DNA from: Rhabditoides inermis
Lineage: Eukaryota; Nematoda; Chromadorea; Rhabditida; Rhabditidae
Assembly: GCA_963966185.1 (NCBI GenBank)
Contig: CAWZYM010000410.1
Span: 124,501 to 188,500 of the forward strand
DNA length: 64,000 nt
Direction: 5' to 3'
Each line of letters begins with the position of its first letter. Position 1 is the stretch's first letter. Shown here piece by piece: positions 46,189-59,252 of the stretch. The position numbers were made by a program, and so were the translations under genes. The notes beneath the pieces are model-generated. The model saw only the letters and a list, made by a program, of their open reading frames with translations, was not told where the DNA came from and ran no database searches.

Positions 46189-47169
46189 ACATAGCGTGAC
46201 ATTGATTATATATCGTTATCTGATCAAACTAAAAATAAACCAATAACACCAATAAATTCAGCATGCATGATTTGCCCGGAATGCACATTTCAATCTCATT
46301 TTCATCATTCAAATTGACACCCGGGTGTCCATGTGAGAAACACGATTCAGCTTGAAAAGAAGCCGCTGTGATTGAAGTCACATTGAGTATAGATAAACAA
46401 ACTTCTGGATTTATACCTATCTATATATTGTTGATCTGTATACAAAATATCATAGTAAAGTTTATTTCATTCATCGAGATATTTCGATGCAAAGTGGCTG
46501 TTTCAAATTGACATCTTTCGATCCGTACACTTTTCACTGCCTCAATGACGTCCGATCGAAATGGGAACTGCACCACTGAACAGCCCATGTTTCACTCCAT
46601 CTTATTATAATGTTGTTTCAGCATTTCGTTTTCATGATTTTCGCTATATTTCACACTCGAGTCTTGTTTCGAGAACCCGGTGCGAGAGGGGAGGGGGCGG
46701 GGCGTAGAGGAGTCGCGTCTCTCTGGCTGTGCCCTGCCACAGGCGGGCGAGACTGCGACGCGATAACATATCTGACTTCCCCACTTCAACTTCATGAATT
46801 CAAATTTTATCAATCTGAAATTGTTCTCAGTTTGTCACAAACATTTAGAGCTTCAAAAAGAGGTCTCATAAGAATATAAGCAACTAACACCATGAAGTCC
46901 ACGCTTTCAGACCAGTCTCGTTTGCGCACGGCGTTATTTGAGAAACCAGCTACGATTTTTGTTGCACTGTTTTTGTCTCGTTGAGACAAGTAAAATGACA
47001 TCTTATTTTTGAAATTTGGACCATTTTGAACACATCCAGGAATTGCCACCCGGACTAATTGCCAGTTAAAGATGAGTGAATGCGCAAATCTACCTCCAAC
47101 TCCCTCTTTTATGGCACTTTCCCTTTGGCAAAATGTCGAGTCTTGGCATCAAACCACGCCGCCACACAG

Positions 47170-47305
47170 TCACTCATCTTGAACTGGTACTAAGTCAGGG
47201 TGGCAATTCCTGGATGTGTTCAAAATGGTCCAAATTTCAAAAATAATATCTCATTTTACTTGTCTCAACGAGACAAAAACAGTGCAATAAAAATCTTCGC
47301 TGATT
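47170..47305. repeat. Third copy of the inner arm inside the spacer
   Basis: cactcatcttgaactgg and ggtggcaattcctggatgtg through gagacaaaaacagtgcaata resemble the right arm at about 47455-47590 in the same orientation, with more divergence than the two arms show. The element therefore holds an older, partly decayed repeat as well as its arms. Confidence 0.75.
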
Positions 47306-49139
47306 TTTTAAACACGCCACCATGGTTTTGTGAGTACAGTGACCCATGTGAGGGCGGAGCGAAGGGAGGCATGACGTGGCTTGATGCCAAGACTCGACAT
47401 TTTGCCAAAGGGAAAGTGCCATAAAAGAGGGAGTTGGAGGTAGATTTGCGCATTCACTCATCTTTAACTGGCAATTAGTCCGGGTGGCAATTCCTGGATG
47501 TGTTCAAAATGGTCCAAATTTCAAAAATAAGATGTCATTTTACTTGTCTCAACGAGACAAAAAACAGTGCAACAAAAATCGTAGCTGGTTTCTCAAATAA
47601 CGCCGTGCGCAAACGAGACTGGTCTGAAAGCGTGGACTTCATGGTGTTAGTTGCTTATATTCTTATGAGACCTCTTTTTGAAGCTCTAAATGTTTGTGAC
47701 AAACTGAGAACAATTTCAGATTGATAAAATTTGAATTCATGAAGTTGAAGTGGGGAAGTCAGATATGTTATCGCGTCGCAGTCTCGCCCGCCTGTGGCAG
47801 GGCACAGCCAGAGAGACGCGACTCCTCTACGCCCCGCCCCCTCCCCTCTCGCACCGGGTTCTCGAAACAAGACTCGAGTGTGAAATATAGCGAAAATCAT
47901 GAAAACGAAATGCTGAAACAACATTATAATAAGATGGAGTGAAACATGGGCTGTTCAGTGGTGCAGTTCCCATTTCGATCGGACGTCATTGAGGCAGTGA
48001 AAAGTGTACGGATCGAAAGATGTCAATTTGAAACAGCCACTTTGCATCGAAATATCTCGATGAATGAAATAAACTTTACTATGATATTTTGTATACAGAT
48101 CAACAATATATAAATAGGTATAAATCCAGAAGTTTGTTTATCTATACTCAATGTGACTTCAATCACAGCGGCTTCTTTTCATGCTGAATCGTGTTTCTCA
48201 CATGGACACCCGGGTGTCAATTTGAATGATGAAAATGAGATTGAAATGTGCATTCCGGGCAAATCATGCATGCTGAATTTATTGGTGTTATTGGTTTATT
48301 TTTAGTTTTATCAGATAACGATATATAATCAATGTCACGCTATGTCACGGCCCGGGCCGTGACGTCACGGCCGAATGGTCAAAGCTTGTGATCGGGACAG
48401 TAAAATATGTCCACAAACCTCTAATGCAACTAAGAAGTACATTTCAATACAATTCACCAAAAACTAATACAAAGGAACGTTGTTTACAAATTTGTTTACT
48501 TTTTTACACTTTATGTAAACAACATTTTTGAATTCGCCTTCAAGTCTACTACACGTTACACATCTTTAAAACACGTTTTCAGGTTGTTTACACATTTGTT
48601 TACTTGTTTACATCATCTGTAAACAACATTTTTGAACTCGCCTCCAAGTCTACATCATCTTAGACACCTTCAAAACAAACTTTAAATTTGTTCACAAAGT
48701 TGTTTACTTGTTGACAAACATGTAAACAACAACATCGCTGACTTGCCTCCAGGTCACATACCAAGTTTGGGCTCTTTGGCATCAAAACTGACCGAGATAC
48801 GTTATTACCATATTTGGAAATATGCAAATGAGGTCAAAAATCAAAACTTAAATTCTCGATCCTACAGTACCTTAACCCTGAAAGGGCATCTTAGTAGCTT
48901 GAAAACGAAGCATAGTTTACATAAAAAGTGCTTAAAATTTCGTCTATGTCCATGAGAGTTTCGGTCAACCCATATATGGAAACGTCGAATCACGACCCCA
49001 AGTAAACGATTGCATGCCAGGACCACCTATGATCTAGTTTCCATACCTTAACCCCCAACGATAACTACAACATGAGATACAACTGCGGACAGACAAACAA
49101 ACAAACACCATAGCATAATTTATAGGGGTGGGCGGGTGA

Positions 49140-50034
49140 CTAGCGGCCGGAGGCTCGCTTCGCTCGCCTCCGGCCGCTAGTGGCGGCGCTTCGCGCCGCG
49201 TTCGCTCCAAGGCTCGCGCGCCTTCGGCGCGCTCGCCTTTCCGCTGTATGACCTCTAAATATATACTCATAACATAACTTTAAACAACAACTTTGAACTC
49301 AGTACCCGGTCTAGTACACGTTAGATACCTATTAAATGAGATTTGTACTTGTTTACTTTTTTGTTTACTTGTTTACATCAGAAACAAACAACAAAACAAA
49401 ACTTTGTACTCTGTGTACTTAATGTGAGAGACTTTTAAAACACATTTCTGAGTTGTTTACAAACTTGTTTACTTTGAAATGAGATTTGGAGTTGTTTACT
49501 TATTTGTTTACATGTTTACATGCCAAATAAACAACAAAATCAAACTCTGTACTTTGTGTACTATATGTTAGAGACATAAAAAACACATTTCTGAGTTGTT
49601 TACAAAGTTGTTTACTTGTTTACTTCACTTGTAAACAACAAATGTGAACTCAGTTCTTGGTCTAGTACACATAAGATACCTTTAAAATGAGTTTTGGAGT
49701 TGTTTACCTGTTTGTTTACTTGTTTACTGTTGTTGTTTACCAAAAATTTTGAACTTGTTTACTTGTTACTTGTACCAAGTATCAAGTCTCTAGGTCGAAA
49801 ACTGACAGAGTTCATATACAAGGGTCACGAATTTTAGATTCTAAGTCCAGAGAGAGTTCTTAGTGAACCCATATAGGGAGTAATGCAAATTAGATACCTG
49901 ATTTATGCTGAGGTGCGGTCGACCATAGAACCTTAAGTTTAGAGCCTCATCTCTGTGACTCGTTACAGAAGAGCTGTACCTCAACCGACATACAAACAGA
50001 CACCATAGGAAATTTTAGGGGGGGAGAGAGGCGA
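49140..50034 (-). mobile_element. E9': second copy of E9
   Basis: Offset 18221 from 30919-31813, with no difference seen by eye. Confidence 0.6.
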
Positions 50035-50990
50035 CTAGCGGCCGGAGGCTCGCTTCGCTCGCCTCCGGCCGCTAGTGGCGGCGCTTCGCGCCGCGTTCGC
50101 TCCAAGGCTCGCGCGCCTTCGGCGCGCTCGCCTTTCCGCTGTATAATCTCTGACTATATACTCATAAAATAACTTTTAACAACAACTTTGAACTCAGTAT
50201 TCGGTCTAGTACACGTTAGATACCTAATAAATGAGATTTGTACTTATTTACTTTTTTGTTTACTTGTTTACATCAGAAACAAACAACAAAATAAAACTGT
50301 GTACTTTATGTACTTCATGTTAGAGACTTTAAAAACACATTTCTGAGTTGTTTACAAACTTGTTTACTTGTTTACTTCACTTGTAAACAACAAATATGAA
50401 CTCAGTACTTGGTCTAGTACACGTTATATACCTTTGAAATGAGATTTGGAGTTGTTTACTTATTTGTTTACATGTTTACATGCCAAATAAACAACAAAAT
50501 CAAACTCTGTACTTTGTGTACTATATGTTAGAGACATAAAAAAACACATTTCTGAGTTGTTTACAAAGTTGTTTACTTGTTTACTTCACTTGTAAACAAC
50601 ACATATGAACTCAGTACTTGGTCTAGTACACGTTAGATACCTTTAAAATAGGATTTAGAGTTGTTTACTTCTTTGTTTACTTGTTTACTGTTGTTGTTTA
50701 CCAAATTTTTTAAACGTGTTTACTTGTTACTTGTACCAAGTATCAAGTATCTAGGTCGAAAACTAACAGAGTTCATATAGAAGTGTCGAAAATTTCAGAT
50801 TCTAAGTCCAGAGTTCTTAGTGAACCCATATAAGGAGTTATGCAAATGAGATGCAAAGTTAGGTGTGCCGTCTCATGGACCACCAAAGCTTGAGTCTAGA
50901 AGGTCAGCTCGAGATCTCTATTGAGAAACTCTGTACGTGAGCGGACAACAAACAAACGCCATAGGAAATTTTAAGGGGGGAGAGAGGCGA
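50035..50990 (-). mobile_element. E10': second copy of E10
   Basis: Offset 18221. CArG-octamer pair at 50826-50847. Confidence 0.6.
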
Positions 50991-51938
50991 CTAGCCCGAG
51001 CGGCGCTGGCGCGCCGCTCGGGCTAGGGCCGCCTTCGGCGGCCTCAACTTTTAAACATCAAAACTGAAATCATCACTCAAATCTAATTTATCAACTAAAA
51101 TCTGTCCACAAACCTGTAATCCAACTAAGAAGTACATTACAACACGAAATACCAAAAACGAAGACAATTAAACGTTGTTTACAAATTTGTTTACTTGTTT
51201 ACACTTTATGTAAACAACATTTTTGAACTCGCCTGTAAGACTACTACACGTTATACACCTTAAAAACACGTGTTCATGTTGTTTACATAATTGTTTACTT
51301 GTTTACAACAACTGTAAACCACATTTTTGGACTCACCAATAATGTAACTGAACATTTGACATCTTCAAAACACATGTTCAGATTGTTTACAAAGTTGTTT
51401 ACTTGTTTACATCATCTGTGAACAACATTTTTGAACTCGCCTCTTAGTCTACATCATCTTAGATACCTTCATAGCAAACTTTAAATTTGTTTACAAACTT
51501 GTTTACTTGTTGACAAACATAAAAACAACAACATCGCTGACTTGCCTCCAGGTCACATACCAAGTTTGGACTCTTTGGCATCAAAACTGACCGAGATACA
51601 ACATTATCCATATTCGGAAATATGCAAATGAGGTCAAAAATCAAAACTTAAATTCTCGACCCTATAGTACCTTAAACTCAAAAGGGCATCTCAGTAGCTC
51701 GAAAACGAAGCATAGTTTACATAAAAAGTGCTTAAAATTTCGTCTATGTCCATCAGAGTTTCGGTCAACCCATATAAGGAAACGTCGAATCACGACCCCA
51801 AGTAAACGATTGCATGCCAGGACCACCTAGGATCTAGTTTCCATACCTCAACCCCCAACGATAACTACAACATGAGATACAACTGCGGACAGACAAACAA
51901 ACAAACACCATAGCATAATTTATAGGAGGAGGGGGTGA
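50991..51938 (-). mobile_element. D7': second copy of D7
   Basis: Offset 18221 from 32770-33717, with the double-hairpin D head. Confidence 0.6.
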
Positions 51939-52587
51939 CTAGCGCGCTTCGCGCGCTAGAAATATAGGTATAAAATAGAGGAGAAAATTATCTATCGATT
52001 GATATATAGATTGACTTGATATGTGCTCTGGAAGTGCTATTAGGAGCTGTGCTAGAAGTGCTGTTGTCAGAGCCTTCTAAAGAGTGATCTTTATTGTATT
52101 TCCTTAATTTTGATTTACAGTATTATCAAATGTTTGAACAGTGTCAATGTCTAACAGTAGCTAGTTGATAATTTTCGATTCTCGACTGATGTTATCTTAC
52201 CTAGGCTCAGAGAAGGCGCTCCGAGATGCAGCCGAAGACTATCGGTATATGAGTGTTAAATATGTTATAACTAAACTACACTTTCCGTTTCTCCGCTTCT
52301 CTCTCTCTCCTTTGCTCTAGAAAGCGCTTTGGCACACTTCGCGCTCCTCCGCGGTCAAAGTCTATTAGTAGATCAGTAATAATAAGAATATATTGATCAC
52401 TGTTACTGATATGCATTCTCTCCGACTCTCCGATATTTCACTCTCTCGGATGCACATAGGAGGCGCTCCGGCACGCTCCGCGCGCCTCCGCGTTAAAACT
52501 TTATCAGTAGATCAGTAATTATAATAATACATTGATCACTGATACAGATATGCATTTTCTTATACTCTCTGATCTTTCACTTTCTCT
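51939..52587 (-). mobile_element. G3': second copy of the G3 head
   Basis: Palindrome, leader and decayed B monomers, offset 18221. One change seen by eye (gactctccgat for gactcttcgat). Confidence 0.55.
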
Positions 52588-54679
52588 TCATAAAATAACT
52601 ACTCTCGCTTACGATCATAGATAGTCGCTCCGCGCGCCTCCGCGGTCAAATTCTATCAGTAGCTGGTTGACAATGATTAGTTTTCACGGATCTAATAATA
52701 TAAAATCTCTACTCTCGCCTATGATCATAGACAGCCGGTCCGCGCGCCTCAGCGGTCAAATTCTATCAGTAGCTGGTTGACAATGATTAGTTATCACGGA
52801 TCTAATATTATAAAATATTTACTCTCGCCTATGATCATAGACAGCCAGTCCGCGCGCCTCTGCGGTCAAATTCTATCAGTAGCTGGTTGACAATGATTAG
52901 TTATCACGGATCTAATATTATAAAATATCTACTCTCGCCTATGATCATAAACAGCCGGTCCGCGCGCCTCAGCGATCAAATTCTATCAGTAGCTGGTTGA
53001 CAATGATTAGTTATCACGGATCTAATATTATAAAATATTTACTCTCGCCTATGATCATAGACAGCCAGTCCGCGCGCCTCTGCGGTCAAATTCTATCAGT
53101 AGCTGGTTGACAATGATTAGTTATCACGGATCTAATATTATAAAATATCTACTCTCGCCTATGATCATAAACAGCCGGTCCGCGCGCCTCAGCGATCAAA
53201 TTCTATCAGTAGCTGGTTGACAATGATTAGTTATCACGGATCTAATAATATAAAATATCTACTCTCGCCTATGATCATAGACAGCCGCTCCGCGCGCCTC
53301 CGCGGTCAAATTCTATCAGTAGCTGGTTGACAATGGTTAGTTATCACGGATCTAATATTATAAAATATCTACTCTCGCCTATGATCATAGACAGCCGATC
53401 CGCGCGCCTCTGCGGTCAAATTCTTTCAGTAGCTGGTTGACAATGATTAGTTATCACGGATCCAACATTATAAAATATCTACTCTCGCCTATGATCATAA
53501 ACAGCCGGTCCGCGCGCCTCAGCGATCAAATTCTATCAGTAGCTGGTTGACAATGATTAGTTATCACGGATCTAATAATATAAAATATCTACTCTCGCCT
53601 ATGATCATAGACAGCCGCTCCGCGCGCCTCCGCGGTCAAATTCTATCAGTAGCTGGTTGACAATGGTTAGTTATCACGGATCTAATATTATAAAATATCT
53701 ACTCTCGCCTATGATCATAGACAGCCGATCCGCGCGCCTCTGCGGTCAAATTCTTTCAGTAGCTGGTTGACAATGATTAGTTATCACGGATCCAATATTA
53801 TAAAATATCTACTCTCGTCTATGATCATAGACAGCCGGTCCGCGCGCCTCAGCGGTCAAATTATATCAGTAGCTGGTTGACAATGATTAGTTATCACGGA
53901 TCTAATATTATAAAATATCTACTCTCGCCTATGATCATAGACAGCCGCTCCGCGCGCCTCCGCGGTCAAATTCTATCAGTAGCTGGTTGATAATGATTAG
54001 TTATCACGGATATAATATTATAAAATCTCTACTCTCGCCTATGATCATAGACAGCCGGTCCGCGCGCCTCAGCGGTCAAATTCTATCAGTAGCTGGTTGA
54101 CAATGATTAGTTATCACGGATCTAGTAGTATCAAATCTCTACTCTCGCCTTTGATCACAGACAGCCGCTCCGCGCGCCTCAGCGGTCAAACTCTATCGGT
54201 AGCTGGTTGACAATGATTAGTTATCACGGATCTAATATTATAAAATTACTATTCTCGCATTTGATCACAGACAGCCGCTCCGCGCGCCTCAGCGGTCAAA
54301 CTCTATCGCTAGCTGTTTGACAATGATTAGTTATCACGGATCTAATAATATAAAATCTCTACTCTCGCCTTTGATCACAGACAGCCGCTCCGCGCGCCTC
54401 AGCGGTCAAGTTCTATCAGTAGCTGGTTGACAATGATTAGTTATCACGGATCTAATATTATAAAATCTCTACTCTCGCCTATGATCATAGATAGCCGCTC
54501 CGCGCGCCTCCGCGGTCAAATCCTATCAGTAGCTGGTTGACAATGATTAGTTATCACGGATCTAATATTATAAAATATCTACTCTCGCCTATGATCATAG
54601 ACAGCCGGTCCGCGCGCCTCCGCGGTCAATTCTATCAGTAGCTGGTTGACAATGATTAGTTATCACGGATCTAATATTA
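52588..54679. repeat. Satellite A array 3, 110-bp monomer (second copy of array 2)
   Basis: Same monomer number and same 220/330-bp higher-order pattern as 34367-36458. Only isolated base changes are seen (for example tccaacatta for tccaatatta near 53465), so no unequal exchange has happened since the large duplication. Confidence 0.95.
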
Positions 54680-55228
54680 GAATAATAATAGAAGTGATAA
54701 TAGAAGTAATAATAATAATAACTAATAATAGAAGTGAACCGAGTTGTCAGTGAACCCATTTAGGGAAATGAGATAGGAACCTATGCTATTGTGTGTCTGT
54801 TAAGAGTGATTAGTTGATCTCAAGTTTGTAGTTTGAGTGTGAAATGTTTCTTCAGTCTTGAGTTATGTCCTTCTGAAATTTTGGAAATTCTATATAAACC
54901 CATATAAGGAGTTATCGGAGTGAGTCCTAGAGACGTGTGTCAAGTCAATATAGTGTGCCAAGTCTAAGTTTAGAGTTTCGGAACTTCATATGGAAACGTG
55001 GACTGAGCATTTGAATAAATAGTTTTTTCAGGCTATGTCAAGTTGTTAGTAAAGTCATACGGTAAGTAGAGGTGTGAGTGTGAAAATGAAACGATTGCAT
55101 GCGGTCACCAAAAGAATGTTAAGTTTAGAGTATGAGCTGTGTAGGTGTAATAGTGTCTGAGCTACAAGTGGTGAAACACAAACATACAAGCACCATAGCA
55201 AATTTTATATAGCCCCAGCCGGGGCGAT
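54680..55228 (-). repeat. AAT tract and F tail, second copy
   Basis: Corresponds to 36459-37007 at offset 18221. Confidence 0.8.
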
Positions 55229-56674
55229 GGCGGCGGCTTCGCCGCCGCACTGCGCTCCGAGGCTCGCGCGCCTTCGGCGCGCTCGCCTCTCCGCGTCAAC
55301 TCATCAAAAAAACAAATCTGAACTCTCCTATGGATCTAGTACACATCAGACATCGGAATTTCAAGTATTGGAGTTGTTTACTACTTTGTTTATTTGTTTA
55401 CCTAACTGGTAAACTCTACTTTGTAAATGTCCGATTGATTTAGTATCGATTAGACATCAAAATGAGAAGATTTGGAGTTGTTTACTTATTTGTTTACTTG
55501 TATCCTGTTGTTGTTTACCAAAAAAATGAACTTGTTTTCTTGTTACTTGTACCAAGTATGGACGTTCTACCTTGAAAACCAACCGAGATATAAATTTTAG
55601 TACAATTTTCAGTTTCAAACAGACGAAAATTGAAAAAATAAATAAAATTGAAACGTTTTAAAAAATGTGAAATAATTCATGAATGAAGGTATTACGGTAA
55701 TAATAATTAAATAGGAAAATCCAGGTGTCAACTCTCATCTAAACGAAAGTTGCAGGGTCGTAAAGTGCAATTTAAAGTTTATGCTAATTTATCTCAGGTG
55801 ACATGTGAGAGGCGACAGGTGAGACGGTACCTGGCAGGTACTCAGGACCTAAGGTGTCATTGGTGAAAGGAATGAGAGAATTAAAATTAGTTTTTTTTAA
55901 GAAGTTGAAACTTAGATCTACTGTATTTTACGTTTTGCATCTTGCCTGATTGATCCTGTCAGCGGTCAATATGCTCAACTGCAAAAATGAGCCGCATTTA
56001 TTTAAAAATCAAGGTTTTTTGAAAAAGTGAAATTCTTCTAGAGTGAAGCGAAAAATCTGAATCTTTGTCAGTAAATATTAGTTTTTGAGTTATCTGTAAA
56101 ACTGCAAATAACATGCATGTTTCATGTTACTGTGCAAGTTTCATGTCAAAATATGAAGTTTGAAGGTAGGTTTACATAGAAGTGGACCGAGTTGTTAGTG
56201 AACCCATTTGAGGAAATGAGATAAGAACCTATGCTATTGTGTGTCTGTTAAAAGTGATTAGTTGATCTTAAGTTTGTAGTTTAAGTGTGAAATGTTTCTT
56301 CAGTCTTGAGTTATGTTCATCTGAAATTTTGGAAATTCTATCTAAACCCATATAAGGAGTTATCGGAATGAGTCCTAGTGACGTGTGTCAAGTCAATATA
56401 GTGTGCTGAGTCTAAGTTTACAATATGAGATTCACATCTTGAAACATGGCTTGAGCATATGAGTGAAAAGTTTTTCAGGTTATGTCAAGTTGTTAGTAAA
56501 GTCATACGGTAAGTAGAGGTGTGCGCGTGAAATAGAAACGATTGCATGCGGTCAACATAAGAATGTTAAGTTTAGAGTATGAGCTATGTAGGTGTAATAG
56601 TCACTGAGCTAGATGTTGTGAAATCCCCAGCCACAAGGACCATAGCAAATTTTATATAGCCCCAGCCGGGGCGA
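55229..56674 (-). mobile_element. F5': second copy of F5
   Basis: Again lacks the first CTAG hairpin, so that loss predates the duplication. 18S-like stretch at 55943-55994. Confidence 0.6.
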
Positions 56675-59252
56675 CTAGCGGGCCGGAGGCTCGCTTCGCC
56701 TTCGGCCCGCTAGTGGCGGCGGCTTCGCCGCCGCATTGCGCTTCGAGGCTCGCGCGCCTTCGGCGCGCTCGCCTCTTCGCGTCAAATCATCAAAGCTTCA
56801 AATCTGAACTTTACTACAGCTCCAGTACACATCAGACATGGAAATCTCAAGTTTTATAGTTGTTTACATTTTTGTTTACTTGTTTACATGACTTGTAAAC
56901 ATTAGATATGAACTCTCCTTTGGGTCTAGTTTACATCAAACATCGGAATCTGAAGTTATGGAGTTGTTTACAACTCTGTTTACTTGTTTACCTGACTTAT
57001 AAACATCTGAAATGAACTTTTTATCGAGTCTAGTACACTTTAGATATCAAAATCTCTAGTTTTGAAGTTGTTTACATTTTTGTTTACTTGTTTACCTGAC
57101 TTGTAAACACCACATTGTAACTCTCCGTCTGGTCTAGTTTCGATTAGACATGAAAATCAGAAGATTTGGAGTTGTTTACTTTTTTGTTTACTTGTTTACC
57201 TGTTTTGTTTACGTAAACATCGTACTTGTTTACTTGTTACCTATACCAAGTATGAAGTTCGTAAAAGTAATATAAGCTGAGAAATGCACATGACCTTATT
57301 TGGAATATGTAAATGAGGTGAATGAGGACGAATTGTTTATCTAAAAATTAGTACTTGTTTACTTGTTACCTGTACTAAATATGAACCTTCTACCTCGACA
57401 AATAACCGAGTTATGAATTTTCAAATATTTCTGAGCATTTAATGTGTTTTTTTGAAAATAAATTAAAATTCAAAAAATAGCTAAAATTCTGGTAATTTGC
57501 ATACGAGATGGTATTGATACACTGATAAGTGAATGATAAAATCCAGCTTCCAACTATCTCATTAGTGGACCCAGTAGATGGTTTTGTAATCTGACACTGA
57601 AAACAAACACTTATATTGTGTGTAGTTTGCTTCCTTGTTTACTTGTTTACCTGAATTGTTCACCCAAAGCGAGATACTTGTCTACATGTTAGTTGTAGAA
57701 AGTATCAGTACTGCTACAAGTTTGTGGAGAAAGTTATTGGGACTCAAATGACTCAAATTGATTTCAAATTGACTCAAATTGAAAAATGATATAAAATTCA
57801 AACACTTAATAAAAGTCTGAAAGAATTCATGAATATAGGTATCACGGTAAGTAGCGATAATTAAATTAGAAAATGCAGGTGTCAACTCTCATCTAGACAA
57901 AAGTCACGGAGTCGTGAAGTGAAATTCGAAGTTTATGCTAATTTATCTCAGGTGAGAGGCGACAGGTGAGATGGTACCTGGCAGGTACTCAGAACCTAAG
58001 GTGTCATTGGTGGAAGGGATGAGAGAATTAATCATTTTTCTAAGAAGTTGAAACATAGTTGTACTGTATTTTACGTTTTGCATCTTGCCTGATTGATCCT
58101 GTCAGCGGTCAATATGCTCAACTGCAAAAATGAGCCACATTTAGTTGAAAATCAAGGTTTTTTGAAAAAGTGAAATCCTTCCACAGTGAACCGAAAAATC
58201 TGAATTTTCGTCAGTAAATATTAGTTCTTGAGTTATGAATTACTGTGCAAAATCCAGGTCACAACTCTTAGATAGTTAGGGATTGTAGTTGATCTAGTGA
58301 ATCATGAAATATGATTTTTATTTTCAGTAATATAGTTGAGCATACGTGTTTGTGTTGATTGTGTCATAGAGAGTGATTTACCATAAAAATTTGAAAAAAT
58401 AATATTGGAAACGAAAGAAGTTATGATCAAAAATGTAAAATTTCTACGAAAGTTCGAATATTTATATTTTGAAAACGGAATAAGTATTTTATTTGAAATT
58501 GAAATGGTGTGAACGGCCAAGTGTCTTCTATAATCAGCTGGAGTTTGAAGTTTTAGTCTTTAAAACTAACGAAAATATTCAAGGTTTTTGCGTTTTGCAT
58601 CTTACGTGATTGATCCTGTCAGAAAATGAAAAATGCTGTAAAACTTTTTTGAACTGGTTTTTTGAAATGAAACTGTAAAACTGTAAATAACATGCATGTT
58701 TCATGTTACTGTGCAAGTTTCATGAAAAAAATATGAAGTTTGAAGGTAGGTTTACATGGAAGTGGACCGAGTTGTTAGTGAACCCATTTAAGGAAATTAG
58801 ATAGGAACCTATGTCAAAGTGTGTCTGTTAAGAGTGATTAGTTAATCTTAAGTTTGTAGTTTGAGTGTGAAATGTTTCTTCAGTCTTGAGTTATGTCCTT
58901 CTGAAATTTTGGAAATTCTATATAAACCCATATAAGGAGTTATCGGAAGGAGTCCCAGTGACGTGTGTCAAGTCAATATAGTGTGCTAAGTCTAAGTTTA
59001 CAGTATGAGATTCACATCTCAAAACATGGACTGAGCATATGGGTCAAAAGTTTTTAAGGCTATGTCAAGTTGTTAGTAAAGTCATACGGTAAGTATAGGT
59101 GTGAGTGTGAAAATGAAACGATTGCATGCGGTCACCAATAGAAAGTTAAGTTTGGAGTATGAGCTGTGTAAGTGTAATGGTGTTTGAGCTACATGTTGTG
59201 ACCGAGCCAGCCACAAGGACCATAGCAAATTTTATATAGCCCAGCCAGGGCG
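56675..59252 (-). mobile_element. F6': second copy of F6
   Basis: Offset 18221. 18S-like stretch at 58086-58137. One change seen by eye near 57376 (tgtactaaat for tgtacaaaat). Confidence 0.6.

Larger units (their letters stand above)
46134..48400. mobile_element. 2267-bp inverted-repeat DNA element with TA target duplication
   Basis: It starts ctgtcccgatcacaagcttt and ends with the exact reverse complement. The arms are about 1025 bp (46134-47158 and about 47375-48400) with only a few substitutions and a one-base indel. The flanks are TA (46132-46133) and TA (48401-48402), and the empty site at 30180-30181 has a single TA, so the insertion is precise. A TA duplication is typical of Tc1/mariner-type (ITm) elements, but arms this long and the absence of a transposase make it non-autonomous or foldback-like. 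Frames of up to 89 codons appear in mirror pairs and are not credible genes. Confidence 0.85.
46027..49139 (-). mobile_element. D6': second copy of D6, split by an insertion
   Basis: The D head and first bases (46027-46133) match 30075-30181. The rest (48401-49139) matches 30180-30918. The two parts are separated by the 2267-bp element, with TA present on both sides. Confidence 0.85.

Noticed and set aside
46592..47942. Mirror-image frames of 73-89 codons in the 2267-bp element, considered as a transposase
   Set aside because: They are reverse-complement pairs of the arms, have no DDE/D signature visible, and are too short.
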